A stretch of 64,000 bases of DNA from Sva-07 sp963747375 (GTDB taxonomy: Bacteria > Actinomycetota > Acidimicrobiia > Acidimicrobiales > Ilumatobacteraceae): assembly GCA_963747375.1 (NCBI GenBank), contig CAVVFL010000011.1, forward strand, positions 186,001 through 250,000. The letters are read 5' to 3'. Shown here piece by piece: positions 1 through 9,017 of the stretch. How positions within the stretch are numbered: the stretch's first letter is position 1; every line of letters starts with the position of its first letter. A program made the translations under genes and the position numbers. Below the pieces are notes generated by a model. It was not told the DNA's origin. It did no database searches and worked only from the letters and a program-made list of their open reading frames with translations.

Positions 1-2
1 GC

Positions 3-326
3 ATGGCCGACGGCTGGGATGTGTTCGCCATGGAGGGCCTCGGCATCCGTTGCGTGAGCGACGAGCCCTGGGTGACGGCGTCGGAGACGGCCGAGTGCGC
101 GCTCGCCTACGCCGCCATCGGCGACACCGCAACGGCGACCGACCTCTTGAGGTGGACGCGCACGCACCGACGCGACGACGGGTCGTACTGGACCGGCATC
201 GTGTACCCCGAGCCCGTGCTGTTCCCCTTCGACGAGCACACCTCCTACACCGCCGCGGCCGTCGTGCTGGCCGTCGACGCGATCACCCGCGCCACTCCGG
301 CCAGCGACGTCTTCGTGCCCTTCTGA
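3..326 (+). CDS. C-terminal part of a prenyltransferase/terpene-cyclase-toroid-like protein (5' end outside window)
   Basis: The reading frame is open to the left edge, so this is probably the last 107 or so residues of a longer protein and the ATG at 3 need not be its start. Repeats such as the D-G-S-Y-W-T-G stretch near residue 56, and alternating Ala/Leu helices, resemble the alpha-alpha toroid of squalene-cyclase/prenyltransferase-fold proteins found in actinobacteria. Catalytic residues cannot be judged from this fragment. It ends at TGA 324-326, followed by a palindromic element at 361-407. Function is a weak family-level inference. Confidence 0.45.
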   Translation: MADGWDVFAMEGLGIRCVSDEPWVTASETAECALAYAAIGDTATATDLLRWTRTHRRDDGSYWTGIVYPEPVLFPFDEHTSYTAAAVVLAVDAITRATPASDVFVPF

Positions 327-360
327 CCCGTCCCCCCCGCTCAACTCCCCCGACCGACCG

Positions 361-410
361 AAATTCGGAGCCAATGTTGCGCTGTGCGCAATGAGCGCTC
401 AGAATTTCTG
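361..410. repeat. Intergenic palindromic element A, copy 1
   Basis: Outer arms AAATTC (361-366) and GAATTT (402-407) enclose a central hairpin TTGCGC-tgt-GCGCAA (377-391). The same architecture and most bases recur at 44329-44377. It lies between two plus-strand genes and may end the upstream transcript. Confidence 0.6.
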
Positions 411-454
411 GGTGTGGGCGAGCGGTGGCCCCGATCTCCACGGCGACGGGCTGT

Positions 455-460
455 TACCTT
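455..460 (+). promoter_or_regulatory. -10 element of leaderless plsC
   Basis: TACCTT lies 7 nt before the ATG at 468, so the transcript should begin at or next to the start codon. Confidence 0.55.
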
Positions 461-467
461 CCTCGGC

Positions 468-1223
468 ATGAAGTCGACGATTGCTCGGACCATCTTCTCG
501 ATCTGGAGCTGGTTCGTGCTCGGGGTGGTCGTGATCCTCTGGACACCGATGGTGGCCGTGGTCCGACTCGTCACGATGCCGTTCGACAAGGGCGCCTATG
601 CCGCGGGCTACCTGTTCCGCAAGCTCACCGTGGTGCACGAGAAGCTCACACCGCTCTGGAAGTTCCACACGTCGGGCAACCTCCCCACCGACATGCGACT
701 GCCCTATGTGGTCGTCTCCAACCACGAGAGCTTCGTCGACATCCTGCTGATCTCGCACCTGCCGACCGAGATGAAGTGGATGTCGAAGCGCGAAATCCTG
801 CGCATCCCGCTCGTGGGATGGATGATGAAGCTGGCGCGCGACATCCCGCTCGAACGCGGCGACGCCGCATCGATCGCCAAGGCCCTCGAGGCATCACGCG
901 AACGGCTGAACTCGAAGGTCTCGGTGATGATCTTCCCGGAGGGCACCCGTTCGAAGACCGGCGAACTCCGACCGTTCAAGACCGGCGCCTTCCGCCTCGC
1001 GATCGAAGCTCAGGTGCCCGTCCTGCCCCTCGCCGTGTACGGCACCCGCGATGCGCTCCGCAAGCACGACTGGCGGCTGGGATACGCGAAGGCCGAAGTC
1101 CGCGTGCTCGATCCGATCAGCACCGAGGGCCTGACGATGGACGACGTCGCGGCCCTGAGCGATCGCGTTCGTGACGCGATCATCGCCGGACGCGACGACC
1201 TCCGGCGCGAGTTCGGCGACTGA
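468..1223 (+). CDS. plsC: 1-acyl-sn-glycerol-3-phosphate acyltransferase
   Basis: Transfers an acyl group to lysophosphatidic acid, giving phosphatidic acid for membrane phospholipid synthesis. The 251-residue protein begins with a hydrophobic segment (residues about 8-30). It carries the family blocks in order: the N-H-E-S-F-V-D catalytic H-x4-D motif near residue 82, P-L-E-R-G-D, and the F-P-E-G-T-R-S glycerol-phosphate-binding motif. An upstream in-frame start at 384 would add an Arg-rich, unconserved extension. The ATG at 468 is preferred because a -10 hexamer sits 7 nt ahead of it. The frame is intact. Other PlsC-like acyltransferases share these motifs, so acyl and acceptor specificity is not proven. 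Confidence 0.88.
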   Translation: MKSTIARTIFSIWSWFVLGVVVILWTPMVAVVRLVTMPFDKGAYAAGYLFRKLTVVHEKLTPLWKFHTSGNLPTDMRLPYVVVSNHESFVDILLISHLPTEMKWMSKREILRIPLVGWMMKLARDIPLERGDAASIAKALEASRERLNSKVSVMIFPEGTRSKTGELRPFKTGAFRLAIEAQVPVLPLAVYGTRDALRKHDWRLGYAKAEVRVLDPISTEGLTMDDVAALSDRVRDAIIAGRDDLRREFGD

Positions 1224-1285
1224 GTCGCCAGTGCCTCTCCAGGCTCCACTCCGGCTGATCGCAGCGGCACGACCGATCGGTGCCC

Positions 1286-2411
1286 ATGGCGCTGCTCGTG
1301 TCGATCGCCACGAGCACCGCCGTGTTCGCGGCGACGCCGTTCCTGCTCCCCGCGATCGCCGATGAGTTCGACGTCGCGGTGGGCACTGCCGGGCTCACAT
1401 CGACGGCACAACTCGGCGGGTTCGTCGTCGCATCGTGGATCGGCGGCCGCTTCCTGCGACCCGTCCGCAGGGTCTTCATCGTCGGCACCGCTGCTCGGCG
1501 TCGTCGCCAACCTCGGTTCCGCCGTGGCACCGACGTTCGAAGTGTTCACATCGCTGCGGGTACTCAGTGGGCTGTCGCTCGGCCTCGCCGCATGGATCGC
1601 CTGGCAAGCGGCGTTCGGCGACGAGGACAAGATCGGCGACGTGGCCGTCGTGGGTCCGCTCGTGGGCGTCGTCGCGGCTCCCCTCGTCACGCTCCTGCTC
1701 CACTCCGCGGGCATGCGGTGGTTGTTCGTGATCCTCGCAGCGGTCACCGCGCTCCCCCTGCTGTTCACACGCCAGGTTCCCTTGGTCGATCGGCTTCGCC
1801 CTCACCGCACCCGCCACGCCGCCACCCGGGCCGCGAAGGCCATCCTCGTCGCGATGTGCGCGCTCACGCTCGGCGGGTCCTCGGTGTTCATCTACGCAGC
1901 GGCGATCGGCGAGGACCTCGACGGGCTGTCACCGCTGACCGTGTCATTGCTCTTCAGCGGCAACGCGCTCGCGTCGATTCCGGCGGCACGATGGACCGGA
2001 CGTCGGGGGCCTGCCGGTCTCTGGTTCTTCATGACGGCGGTGTGTGCGTTGACCATCGCGGTGTCGCGCACCGGTCTGTTGTTCGGCGCGGCGCTGGTCG
2101 GGTGGGGATTCGTGTTCTTCATGGGGGTGCCGGCGGCGTTCAACCTGCTCGCCGCCCGATCGAACTTTCCCGAGGAACGCGCCGGTGACGCCCAAGCGGT
2201 CATGGCCCTCGGCCGGGTGTTCGGCCCGCTGGTGGGCGGTGCGCTCTACGCCACGGGGTCAACCGGCACGCTCGGCATCGCCGCAGCGATGATCATGTCG
2301 TTCGGCGCCGTGCTGCTGCTGTACGTCGATCGCCAGCGCTTCGTCGTGGTGCGCCAGTTCGGAACGTGGCAGGCACACCGGTCGTCAGTCGACACGACGC
2401 AACACGCGTAG
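1286..2411 (+). CDS. MFS transporter (frame broken once)
   Basis: A major facilitator superfamily membrane carrier of about 374 residues; the substrate is unknown. The N-terminal frame from ATG 1286 (or GTG 1280) encodes the first helix and the V-G-T-A-G-L-T-S-T-A-Q-L region. The rest, with about ten further hydrophobic helices, lies in the next frame. The shift falls between 1455 and 1490, where both readings overlap around R-P-V-R-R-V-F-I-V-G. Removing one base restores a single protein. The 3' end overlaps the convergent methyltransferase gene by 27 bases. Confidence 0.7.
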
Positions 2412-3017
2412 CGAGCCGGTCGCCGACACGAGGGAGAAACGACCCGACTCGACGGCTGGACGGAAGATCTGCTCGTACGGTGGCCGTCCGCCGTCCGCAG
2501 GGTCGGGGAACACGTCGTGGATCGCCAGGGTCCCACCGACTGCAACGTGCGGCGTCCATCCCTCGTAGTCGAGTCGGGCCGGTTCGTCGCCGTGCCCGCC
2601 GTCGATGAACAGAAACGACAACGGCGTGGTCCACGTGGCCGCGACGAGGGGCGATCTGCCGACGACGGCGATGACGGTGTCCTCCAGGCCGGCATCGTGC
2701 ATCGCTGCCCGAAAGAACGGAAGGGTGTCCATCTTGCCGGTGCGCGGATCGACCACGTCGGTGTCGTGATGCTCCCAGCCGGCCTGGTTCTCCTCCGACC
2801 CCCGGTGGTGATCGACAGCGAACAGCACCACACCGGCCGACTCGGCGGCATCGCCGAGCCACACGGTCGAACGTCCGCAGTACGAACCGACCTCGAGCAT
2901 CGGCGTGCCGGGCACCATCGCTGCAGCGGCGTTTGCGGCGTCCCACAACGCGTCGCCCTCGTCGACGGGCATGAACCCCTTGGTGGCGAGTGCGACGCGG
3001 CGGCGCTGCGGTGTCAC
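2385..3017 (-). CDS. Class I SAM-dependent methyltransferase (PF13578-like)
   Basis: A 210-residue Rossmann-type methyltransferase. The SAM-binding block M-L-E-V-G-S-Y-C-G-R-S-T appears near residue 40. A later F-L-F-I-D-G-G-H-G block and a G-G-T-L-A-I-H-D segment are typical of the Methyltransf_24/CmcI-like group. The GTG start at 3017 overlaps the TGA of the nitroreductase in a GTGA junction, so the two should be translationally coupled. The raw frame runs on upstream into the nitroreductase only because that gene carries a frameshift; they are not a natural fusion. The methyl acceptor is unknown. Confidence 0.72.
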   Translation of the reverse strand: MTPQRRRVALATKGFMPVDEGDALWDAANAAAAMVPGTPMLEVGSYCGRSTVWLGDAAESAGVVLFAVDHHRGSEENQAGWEHHDTDVVDPRTGKMDTLPFFRAAMHDAGLEDTVIAVVGRSPLVAATWTTPLSFLFIDGGHGDEPARLDYEGWTPHVAVGGTLAIHDVFPDPADGGRPPYEQIFRPAVESGRFSLVSATGSLRVLRRVD

Positions 3018-3668
3018 CAGGTGTCCCAGTGGATGATCGTGTCGGGATCCGGCCGCATCGCCCGCTTGAAGTCGGTGCCGATCGTGTGGGCCAGCGGCGT
3101 GAGGCAGGCCTGCTGCACCTCGTCGAACGGGATGCCGACGACCGTCGGCGAGCTCCTTCTCCATCATCAGACCGACCGTGGTCCAGGCCGTCCCGAGTCC
3201 ACGGGCTCGCGCAGCGAGCATGAAGCTCCACATCCCCGGCAGGATGTTTCCCATCATCGACGCCGACATCATCGCCGGCACGTTGTCGGCCCGACCGGAG
3301 GTGCACCCGATCACCAGCACCGGCGCATCACCCATGTGCTCGGCCAGGTAGTCGGCCGAGGTCGCGACACGATCCTGCTGGGCCTGCTCGTCGGCACTGT
3401 CCTTCACGATGGCGCCGGCGTAGAACGGCATCTGCCGATAGATCTCGAAGCACTGTGCGTAGATCTCACCGATGGCCCGACGCTTCGCCTCGTCCTTGAC
3501 GACGACGAACTGCATCGTGATGCTGTTCGACCCCGATGGAGCCTGCATCGCGGTCGCCACACACTCACGGATCAGCTCGTCGTCGACCGGCCGGGAGAAG
3601 TCGAGGCGTTTGCGCACCGCACGGGTCGTGTTGAGGACGTCATCGGCAGACAGGTCGAGCAAGGTCAT
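3014..3668 (-). CDS. Nitroreductase family FMN-dependent oxidoreductase (one frameshift)
   Basis: About 217 residues. The N-terminal T-R-A-V-R-K-R-L-D-F motif and Q-A-P-S-G-S-N-S (FMN phosphate binding) mark the nitroreductase fold, which reduces quinones, nitro compounds or other acceptors with NAD(P)H. The frame breaks near 3142, where plus-strand ACCG replaces the expected ACG. After removing one base the C-terminus reads on to H-W-D-T-W and stops at 3014-3016. Its start codon is only 24-36 bases from the divergent thioesterase start. The physiological substrate is not evident. Confidence 0.7.
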
Positions 3669-3704
3669 GCGCCGACTGTACGACGTGCCAACATGACGAC
3701 TGCC

Positions 3705-4607
3705 ATGGAGACGCCCACCGCCCGACGAACGCACCCCGAACACACCGAGCGACCAGGCGGCGCTCGACGACCTCGTCAGCCTGCTCGACCTCGAAGCGAT
3801 CGAGGTGAACATCTTCCGCGGGCAACTCCCCCGACGAGAACCGCCAGCGCGTCTTCGGCGGGCAGGTCGCCGGTCAGGCGCTCGTCGCCGCCGCCCGCAC
3901 GATCGACGAACGCAACCGACTCGTCCACTCGCTCCACGCCTACTTCCTCCGTCCGGGCGACCCCACCGTGCCGATCCTGTACGAGGTCGACCGCATCCGC
4001 GACGGCCGCAGCTTCTCCACTCGGCGCGTCGTCGCGATCCAGCACGGCCGGGCGATCTTCAACCTGCAGGCCAGCTTCCACGACCACGAGCCGGGCCCCG
4101 ACCACCAGCTCCCGATGCCCGAGGACATGGGCGACCCCGGCCGACCTGCCCGACTTCCGCACACGGATGGCGCCGTACGCCGAACAGATCGGCGACTGGT
4201 ACGACCGCCCCCGCCCGATCGATCTGCGCTACGTCACCGGCGATCCGGTGAGCCGCAGGGGCCAACCGACCACGAGCCAGCAGGTGTGGTTGCGCGCCGA
4301 CGGCACGCTGCCCGACGATCCGGTGCTGCACGCGTGCGTGGTCACCTACGCGAGCGACATGACACTGCTCGACACCACGATCATGCCCTTCGGGCTCGGC
4401 TGGGACAGCCCCGGTATGCAGATGGCCAGCGTCGACCACGCGATGTGGTTCCATCGGCCGTTCCGGGCCGACGACTGGCTGCTCTACGACCAGTCCGCGG
4501 TGTCGACCTCGTCGGCTCGCGGCATGGCCCAGGGGTCGATCTTCACCCGGGACGGTCGGCTCGCGGTCAGCGTGGTGCAGGAAGGCCTGATCCGCATCAC
4601 CGGATGA
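3705..4607 (+). CDS. tesB: Acyl-CoA thioesterase II (frame broken three times)
   Basis: Hydrolyses acyl-CoA to free fatty acid and CoA. The double-hotdog signature F-G-G-Q-V-A-G-Q-A-L and H-S-L-H-A-Y-F-L-R-P-G-D lie in one frame or its neighbour. The C-terminal half (D-H-A-M-W-F-H-R-P-F, then a Q-G-S-I-F-T-R-D-G-R block) is in a third frame. Single extra bases near 3822 (GGG for GG) and 4136 (CCCC for CCC) explain two shifts. A third, near 3737, is inferred because no start codon exists in the N-terminal frame. The corrected length, about 299 residues, is normal for TesB. ATG 3693 is an alternative start. Confidence 0.75.
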   Translation: METPTARRTHPEHTERPGGARRPRQPARPRSDRGEHLPRATPPTRTASASSAGRSPVRRSSPPPARSTNATDSSTRSTPTSSVRATPPCRSCTRSTASATAAASPLGASSRSSTAGRSSTCRPASTTTSRAPTTSSRCPRTWATPADLPDFRTRMAPYAEQIGDWYDRPRPIDLRYVTGDPVSRRGQPTTSQQVWLRADGTLPDDPVLHACVVTYASDMTLLDTTIMPFGLGWDSPGMQMASVDHAMWFHRPFRADDWLLYDQSAVSTSSARGMAQGSIFTRDGRLAVSVVQEGLIRITG

Positions 4608-4653
4608 CGCGCCCGACGTGCGCGTCGGAGTCTCGTACGGTAGAGATGGGGTT

Positions 4654-5973
4654 GTGGATACCCGATGGCCCTCGTGCCGATCTCTGAGCGTCGTCGTTGC
4701 ACTGACGCTCGGTGTCGTCGCTGCGGGTTGCGGCTCCGACAGCCCCCGTCCGACCGACACCTCGTTCGGAGCCGGACCTCCTGCCGCCACCGACGGCCAC
4801 CACCGGCGACGTCGCGACAACAACCGCTCCCCGCGTCGAGCGCTGCAGCCGACCCGAGCGCACGTGTCGTCGACCCCGCCAGCGCCGACGAGCACCGTGC
4901 CGGCAACGCTGGCCATCCCGGCCGTCTCGCTCTACGAGATCGGCAGCTTCGACCAACCGGTCCAGGCGACCTCACGTCCCGGCGATGCCGCGGCGTACAT
5001 CGTCGAGCAGTCCGGGCAGGTGGTCGCCGTCACCGACCTCTCGAGCGACGTCGTGCTCGACATCAGCGACCTCACCAACGCCAAGGGTGAGCAGGGCCTG
5101 CTCGGACTCGCGTTCCACCCGACGGCCGATCTCGCCTACGTCGATTACACATCGACGTCCGGGAACACGGTCGTCGCCGAGTACGCCGTCGATCCGTCGA
5201 CCGGTGTCTTCGACCCGGCGTCGCGTCGCGAGGTCCTCACCGTCGATCAGCCGTACTCGAACCACAACGGCGGCCAGCTGGCATTCGGGCCCGACCAGCT
5301 CTTGTACATCGGTCTCGGCGACGGCGGTTCCGGCGGCGATCCCGAGCGTCGGGCACTCGATCTCGGCTCACGGCTGGGCAAGATCCTGCGCATCGACCCC
5401 GTCGCCGACGGCGACCAGCCGTTCACGGTGCCACCCGACAACCCGTTCGTCGACACCGCAGGCGCCGACCCGACGATCTGGGCGTACGGACTGCGCAACC
5501 CGTGGCGCTTCTCGTTCGATGCACCCACCGGCGACCTGTGGATCGCCGACGTCGGCCAGAACGCCTACGAGGAAGTGAACCGGGCCACAGCGACGGCGGA
5601 CCGGATGGACGCAGCTCGGGGCGCCAACTTCGGCTGGAGTGCGATCGAGGGCTTCGAGCCCTACAACGCCGACCAATCGAGCGACGGGGCTCTCGAGCCG
5701 TTGTTCGTCTACGGACACGAGGACGGTCGGTGTTCGGTGACCGGCGGAGCGGTCGCCCGCAGCGAGTCCGTCCCCGACCTGCAGGGCTGGTACGTGTTCG
5801 GCGACTACTGCACCGGCCAGATCTGGGCGCTCGACCCGACCGTGCCCGCGAGCGAGCCCCGAGTCGTCGAGATCGCCCGGCTCGGCGGCCTGGCGGCGAT
5901 CGCCCTGGGTCCCGACGGTGATCTCTACGCCGTCTCCAACGCCGGCACCGTCGCCCGCTTCGTCCCCGCCTGA
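4654..5973 (+). CDS. PQQ-dependent sugar dehydrogenase-like lipoprotein
   Basis: A secreted, lipid-anchored beta-propeller enzyme of about 439 residues. A hydrophobic signal ends in the lipobox V-A-A-G-C near residue 25 and is followed by a low-complexity Pro/Thr linker. The catalytic domain shows S-N-H-N-G-G-Q-L, L-G-D-G-G-S-G-G-D, Y-G-L-R-N-P-W-R-F-S and G-A-N-F-G-W-S-A-I-E-G. These are typical of soluble aldose sugar dehydrogenases (glucose/sorbosone dehydrogenase family), which use PQQ and calcium in the periplasm. GTG 4654 is the likely start; GTG 4618 is an unneeded extension. No PQQ biosynthesis genes are in the window, so cofactor use is inferred from family only. Confidence 0.78.
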   Translation: MDTRWPSCRSLSVVVALTLGVVAAGCGSDSPRPTDTSFGAGPPAATDGHHRRRRDNNRSPRRALQPTRAHVSSTPPAPTSTVPATLAIPAVSLYEIGSFDQPVQATSRPGDAAAYIVEQSGQVVAVTDLSSDVVLDISDLTNAKGEQGLLGLAFHPTADLAYVDYTSTSGNTVVAEYAVDPSTGVFDPASRREVLTVDQPYSNHNGGQLAFGPDQLLYIGLGDGGSGGDPERRALDLGSRLGKILRIDPVADGDQPFTVPPDNPFVDTAGADPTIWAYGLRNPWRFSFDAPTGDLWIADVGQNAYEEVNRATATADRMDAARGANFGWSAIEGFEPYNADQSSDGALEPLFVYGHEDGRCSVTGGAVARSESVPDLQGWYVFGDYCTGQIWALDPTVPASEPRVVEIARLGGLAAIALGPDGDLYAVSNAGTVARFVPA

Positions 5974-5976
5974 TCC

Positions 5977-6015
5977 CGTGAACAAATGCGCGAACCATTC
6001 GTGCATTTGTTCACG
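5977..6015. terminator. Bidirectional hairpin between convergent genes
   Basis: Arms CGTGAACAAATGC (5977-5989) and GCATTTGTTCACG (6003-6015) continue inward through CGAA/TTCG to a 3-nt loop. The stem is about 18 bp with one G-T wobble. It lies between the stops of the sugar dehydrogenase and the RIO kinase, with no U-tract. Confidence 0.6.
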
Positions 6016-6034
6016 AGATCGGGATGATGTGTGG

Positions 6035-6784
6035 TCACATGAAGCTGAGCAGGTCGGCGAACATCTCCTCCGCGTCGATGGCGAGACCCCGGCGCTCGAA
6101 CCATCCGCAGATGTTCAGCACGTCGCGATGCAGGAAGTCGAGGCCCTGCAAGTTGGCGGCGATGTCGATCGACTGCGGGAAGTCGATGAACCACAGCCGG
6201 CCCTCCCACCACAACAGGTTGTACGCCGACAGGTCACCGTGGGCAATGCCCGCCGCGGTGATCCCGCGAAGGCCCACGATGAGCTGCTCGTACGCGTCGT
6301 CGAGTTCGATGCGCGACAGCCGGGCAGCCGACAACTGCGGCGCGGCCGCTTCCCAACTGCCGACGTACTCGAGATCGAAGACGTCGTCGGAGTATCCGAT
6401 CGGGTACGGCACGGAGACGCCCTGGCGCCACAGCCGCAGCATCACCTCGTGTTCGGTGCCGGTCCAGCGATCCTGGAGGAGACGCTTTCCGTAGGTCGAC
6501 ATCCGCTCGATCGCCCGCCGATCCCGCGACTTGCGGAACTGGCGGCCCTCTCGGTACTGCACGTCGTGACGGAACGCCGATGCACGTTGCACGCCGAGCG
6601 CTTCGAGCTGGCCCTTCTGGGTGACGTGGCGAGGGAGATAGCGCTTGCGGGCGATGAGACAGCTCGCGGCGCCCTCGCCGATGCGTTCGACGAGATTGAC
6701 CTGAGCCTCCTTGCCACTCTTGATGACGCCGTGATCGACGTCGTGAAACGGCTCGTCGACGAGCCACTGCGGATGATCTGACAT
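6035..6784 (-). CDS. RIO1-family atypical serine/threonine kinase
   Basis: A 249-residue protein. The glycine-loop equivalent S-G-K-E-A-Q-V lies near residue 23, the catalytic loop H-G-D-L-S-x-x-N near residue 190, and the metal-binding I-D-F-P-Q follows; all three are RIO kinase hallmarks. Archaeal and eukaryotic RIO kinases act in ribosome maturation, while the bacterial role is poorly defined. ATG 6784 is preferred because AAGAGGT precedes it at ribosome-binding distance. A possible 15-codon upstream ORF ends 76 bases before it. The frame is intact. Confidence 0.8.
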   Translation of the reverse strand: MSDHPQWLVDEPFHDVDHGVIKSGKEAQVNLVERIGEGAASCLIARKRYLPRHVTQKGQLEALGVQRASAFRHDVQYREGRQFRKSRDRRAIERMSTYGKRLLQDRWTGTEHEVMLRLWRQGVSVPYPIGYSDDVFDLEYVGSWEAAAPQLSAARLSRIELDDAYEQLIVGLRGITAAGIAHGDLSAYNLLWWEGRLWFIDFPQSIDIAANLQGLDFLHRDVLNICGWFERRGLAIDAEEMFADLLSFM

Positions 6785-6860
6785 GTTGGAACAACCTCTT
6801 GCGTGTGGGAACGAACGGATCACCGGTCGTCGCGCACCAGGGTGCTCGGCTCGAACCTGC

Positions 6861-6908
6861 TCAGCAGGCGAGGGCGCGACCGGAGGGGCAGAACACAGAT
6901 GCAGTCAT
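6861..6908 (-). CDS. Possible 15-residue leader peptide upstream of the RIO kinase gene
   Basis: ATG 6908 to TGA 6861 encodes MTASVFCPSGRALAC, ending in cysteine. A strong GGAGG sits 8 bases before the ATG, and TATGGT about 30 bases further upstream could be its -10. The sequence GAGGTTGTTC precedes both this start and that of the downstream kinase. I do not recognise the peptide. The good ribosome binding site supports translation, but chance is not excluded. Confidence 0.35.
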   Translation of the reverse strand: MTASVFCPSGRALAC

Positions 6909-7020
6909 GTGAACAACCTCCCTTCGATCGACGGACACCGAACCATACGCCGGTGTGACACCGCCGTCCAGCGAGTTTCGGCGAGACGTCACGCTCGGCC
7001 GTGAGTCGGTGACGCGAGCG

Positions 7021-7986
7021 TCACCAGGATTCGCCGTGATCGGGCAGTTCCTCGGGGGTCCCCACGATGAGCGGATCGGGGGTTCCGACGATGTCGACGT
7101 CCTTGCCCTCGTACGGCACCGAGGCGAGCACGTGTCGCATCGCATTGAGCCGCCCCCGCTTCTTGTCGTTGCTGCGCACGATCGTCCACGGGGCGTAGTC
7201 GGTGGAGGTCCGCTCGAACATCGTCAACTTCGCCTTGGTGTAGTCGTCCCACCGGTCGAGCGATGCGATGTCGGTCGGGCTCAGCTTCCACTGCCTGACC
7301 GGGTCGATGCGCCGGATGGTGAACCGGGCGATCTGCTCGCGCCGCGACACCGAGAACCACAACTTGATCAGCTTCGTCCCGGAGTTGACGAGCATCTGCT
7401 CGAACTCGGGGACCGCTCGCAGGAACTCCTCGTATTCGGCGGCGCTGCAGTAGCCCATCACCGGCTCGACCACGGCCCGGTTGTACCACGAACGGTCGAA
7501 GAATCGGATCTCGCCACGCGTCGGCAGGTGGCGTACGTAGCGCTGGAAGAACCACTCCCCCTGCTCGCGCGGCGACGGCACGCCGAGCGCGACCACGTCG
7601 GCTCCACGAGGATCGAGATGCTCCCGGAAACGCTTGATCGTGCCGCCCTTGCCGGCCGCGTCACGTCCCTCGAACACGAGCACCAGCTTGTAGCCGGTGT
7701 CCTTGATCCAGTCCTGGGCCTTCAACAGCTCGATCTGCAGACCCCGCTTGTGCCCGTCGTATTCGTGGCGGCTCATCCGCTCGGCGTACGGGTAGTGCTC
7801 CCTCCAGGTCATCACGGGAAGGCCATCGGGCCCCAGCAACACCGGATCGTCGATCTCGTCGAAGGTCCCCTCGACCGTGAAGCCCCGCTCGGCGATCTCC
7901 GCCGACGACATCGAGCGGAAGGCCTCGATCAGATGATCGATGTCGGTGGCGTCGAGGTCGACGCGGGGCGAGTCGGGACGATCCAC
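7021..7986 (-). CDS. ppk2: Polyphosphate kinase 2 family protein
   Basis: A single-domain PPK2 of 321 residues, which moves phosphate between polyphosphate and nucleotides. The P-loop region E-G-R-D-A-A-G-K-G-G-T lies near residue 108. The lid/Walker B block F-D-R-S-W-Y-N-R-A-V-V-E-P-V-M-G follows near residue 175. The direction (nucleotide-forming or polymer-forming) cannot be told from sequence alone. The GTG start at 7986 has TAGATT 6 nt upstream; that hexamer overlaps the stop codon of mreB, so ppk2 can be transcribed independently. The frame is intact. Confidence 0.88.
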   Translation of the reverse strand: MDRPDSPRVDLDATDIDHLIEAFRSMSSAEIAERGFTVEGTFDEIDDPVLLGPDGLPVMTWREHYPYAERMSRHEYDGHKRGLQIELLKAQDWIKDTGYKLVLVFEGRDAAGKGGTIKRFREHLDPRGADVVALGVPSPREQGEWFFQRYVRHLPTRGEIRFFDRSWYNRAVVEPVMGYCSAAEYEEFLRAVPEFEQMLVNSGTKLIKLWFSVSRREQIARFTIRRIDPVRQWKLSPTDIASLDRWDDYTKAKLTMFERTSTDYAPWTIVRSNDKKRGRLNAMRHVLASVPYEGKDVDIVGTPDPLIVGTPEELPDHGESW

Positions 7987-7992
7987 GTCCGA

Positions 7993-7998
7993 AATCTA
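7993..7998 (-). promoter_or_regulatory. -10 element of leaderless ppk2
   Basis: TAGATT on the minus strand lies 6 nt before GTG 7986 and overlaps the mreB TAG stop. Confidence 0.5.
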
Positions 7999-9000
7999 GC
8001 GACGCGCTCCCATGAACATGCCCTTCAAGGCCTCGTAGTGTTCGATCACGTGGCCGGCGCCGAGCACGACCGCTTCCAGCGGGACGTTCGACATCTTCAC
8101 CGGCACTTCGGTCTCGCGCTCGATGCGCTCGGCGAGGCCGCGCAACAGCCCACCGCCGCCGACGAGATACATGCCGCGCACCAGGAAGTCCTGTGACAGC
8201 TCGGGCGGCGCCTTCGACAGACACCGGATGACCGACGCCACGATCGACGACACGACGTCCTCGATCGCGTAGCGAACTTCTTCGGGCGTGAGGATGACGG
8301 TCTTCGGCAGACCCGTCATCAGATCACGCCCACGCACCTCCGCCTGGTTCTCGTCGGGCGTCGGATCCGCGGACCCGATGGCGACCTTGATCTCCTCGGC
8401 CGTCCGCTCACCGATGGCAATGCCGTGCTCACGACGCACGTAGTTCTGGATCGCCGCGTCGATGTCGAACGACCCGACTCGGACCGCTTCGAGCGCCACG
8501 ATGCCGCCCAGGCTGATCACGGCGGTTTCGCTCGTGCCGCCGCCGATGTCGATGACCATGTTGCCGACCGGCTCGTCGATCGGGAGATCCGCGCCGATCG
8601 CAGCGGCCATCGGCTGCTCGATCAGGTTGGCGTCGGCCGCGCCGGCCCGGCGGGCGGCGTCGGTGACGGCTCGACGCTCGACCTCGGTGATCGCCGACGG
8701 CACACAGATGACCACCTTGGGTCGCGTGAATCGGCTGACCCCCACTCGTTGGAGCAGCAGCCGGATCATCCGCTCGGTGATCTCGAAGTCGGTGATCGCC
8801 CCACCGCGCAGCGGTCGCACGGCGACGATGTAGCCGGGGGTGCGACCGATCATCTGCCAGGCCTCGCGACCCGTGGCCAGCACCTCGCCGGTCTGACGGT
8901 TGAGCGCGATGACCGACGGCTCGTTCAGCACGATGCCGCGGCCCTTCATGTAGACGAGCGTGTTCGCCGTCCCGAGGTCGATGGCGAGGTCACGCGCCAC
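7996..9000 (-). CDS. mreB: Rod-shape-determining protein MreB
   Basis: A bacterial actin homologue of 334 residues that directs lateral cell-wall synthesis. Phosphate-1 motif D-L-G-T-A-N-T, the V-I-D-I-G-G-G-T-S-E-T phosphate-2 block and the C-terminal V-L-G-A-G adenosine region are all present. The GTG start at 9000 has AGGAGGT just upstream. No mreC or mreD follows, so this is an isolated copy. Actinobacterial genomes can carry extra MreB/Mbl paralogues, so whether this is the main MreB is open. Confidence 0.9.
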   Translation of the reverse strand: MARDLAIDLGTANTLVYMKGRGIVLNEPSVIALNRQTGEVLATGREAWQMIGRTPGYIVAVRPLRGGAITDFEITERMIRLLLQRVGVSRFTRPKVVICVPSAITEVERRAVTDAARRAGAADANLIEQPMAAAIGADLPIDEPVGNMVIDIGGGTSETAVISLGGIVALEAVRVGSFDIDAAIQNYVRREHGIAIGERTAEEIKVAIGSADPTPDENQAEVRGRDLMTGLPKTVILTPEEVRYAIEDVVSSIVASVIRCLSKAPPELSQDFLVRGMYLVGGGGLLRGLAERIERETEVPVKMSNVPLEAVVLGAGHVIEHYEALKGMFMGARR

Positions 9001-9017
9001 AGGACCTCCTCGTTGCG

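Noticed and set aside
2385..3812. Apparent nitroreductase-methyltransferase fusion
   Set aside because: A one-base insertion near 3142 hides the nitroreductase stop at 3014-3016; the two genes overlap by GTGA.
2517..4607. 696-residue open frame on the plus strand
   Set aside because: Only its last 155 residues are real (TesB C-terminus). The rest is antisense to the methyltransferase and nitroreductase genes and has random composition.
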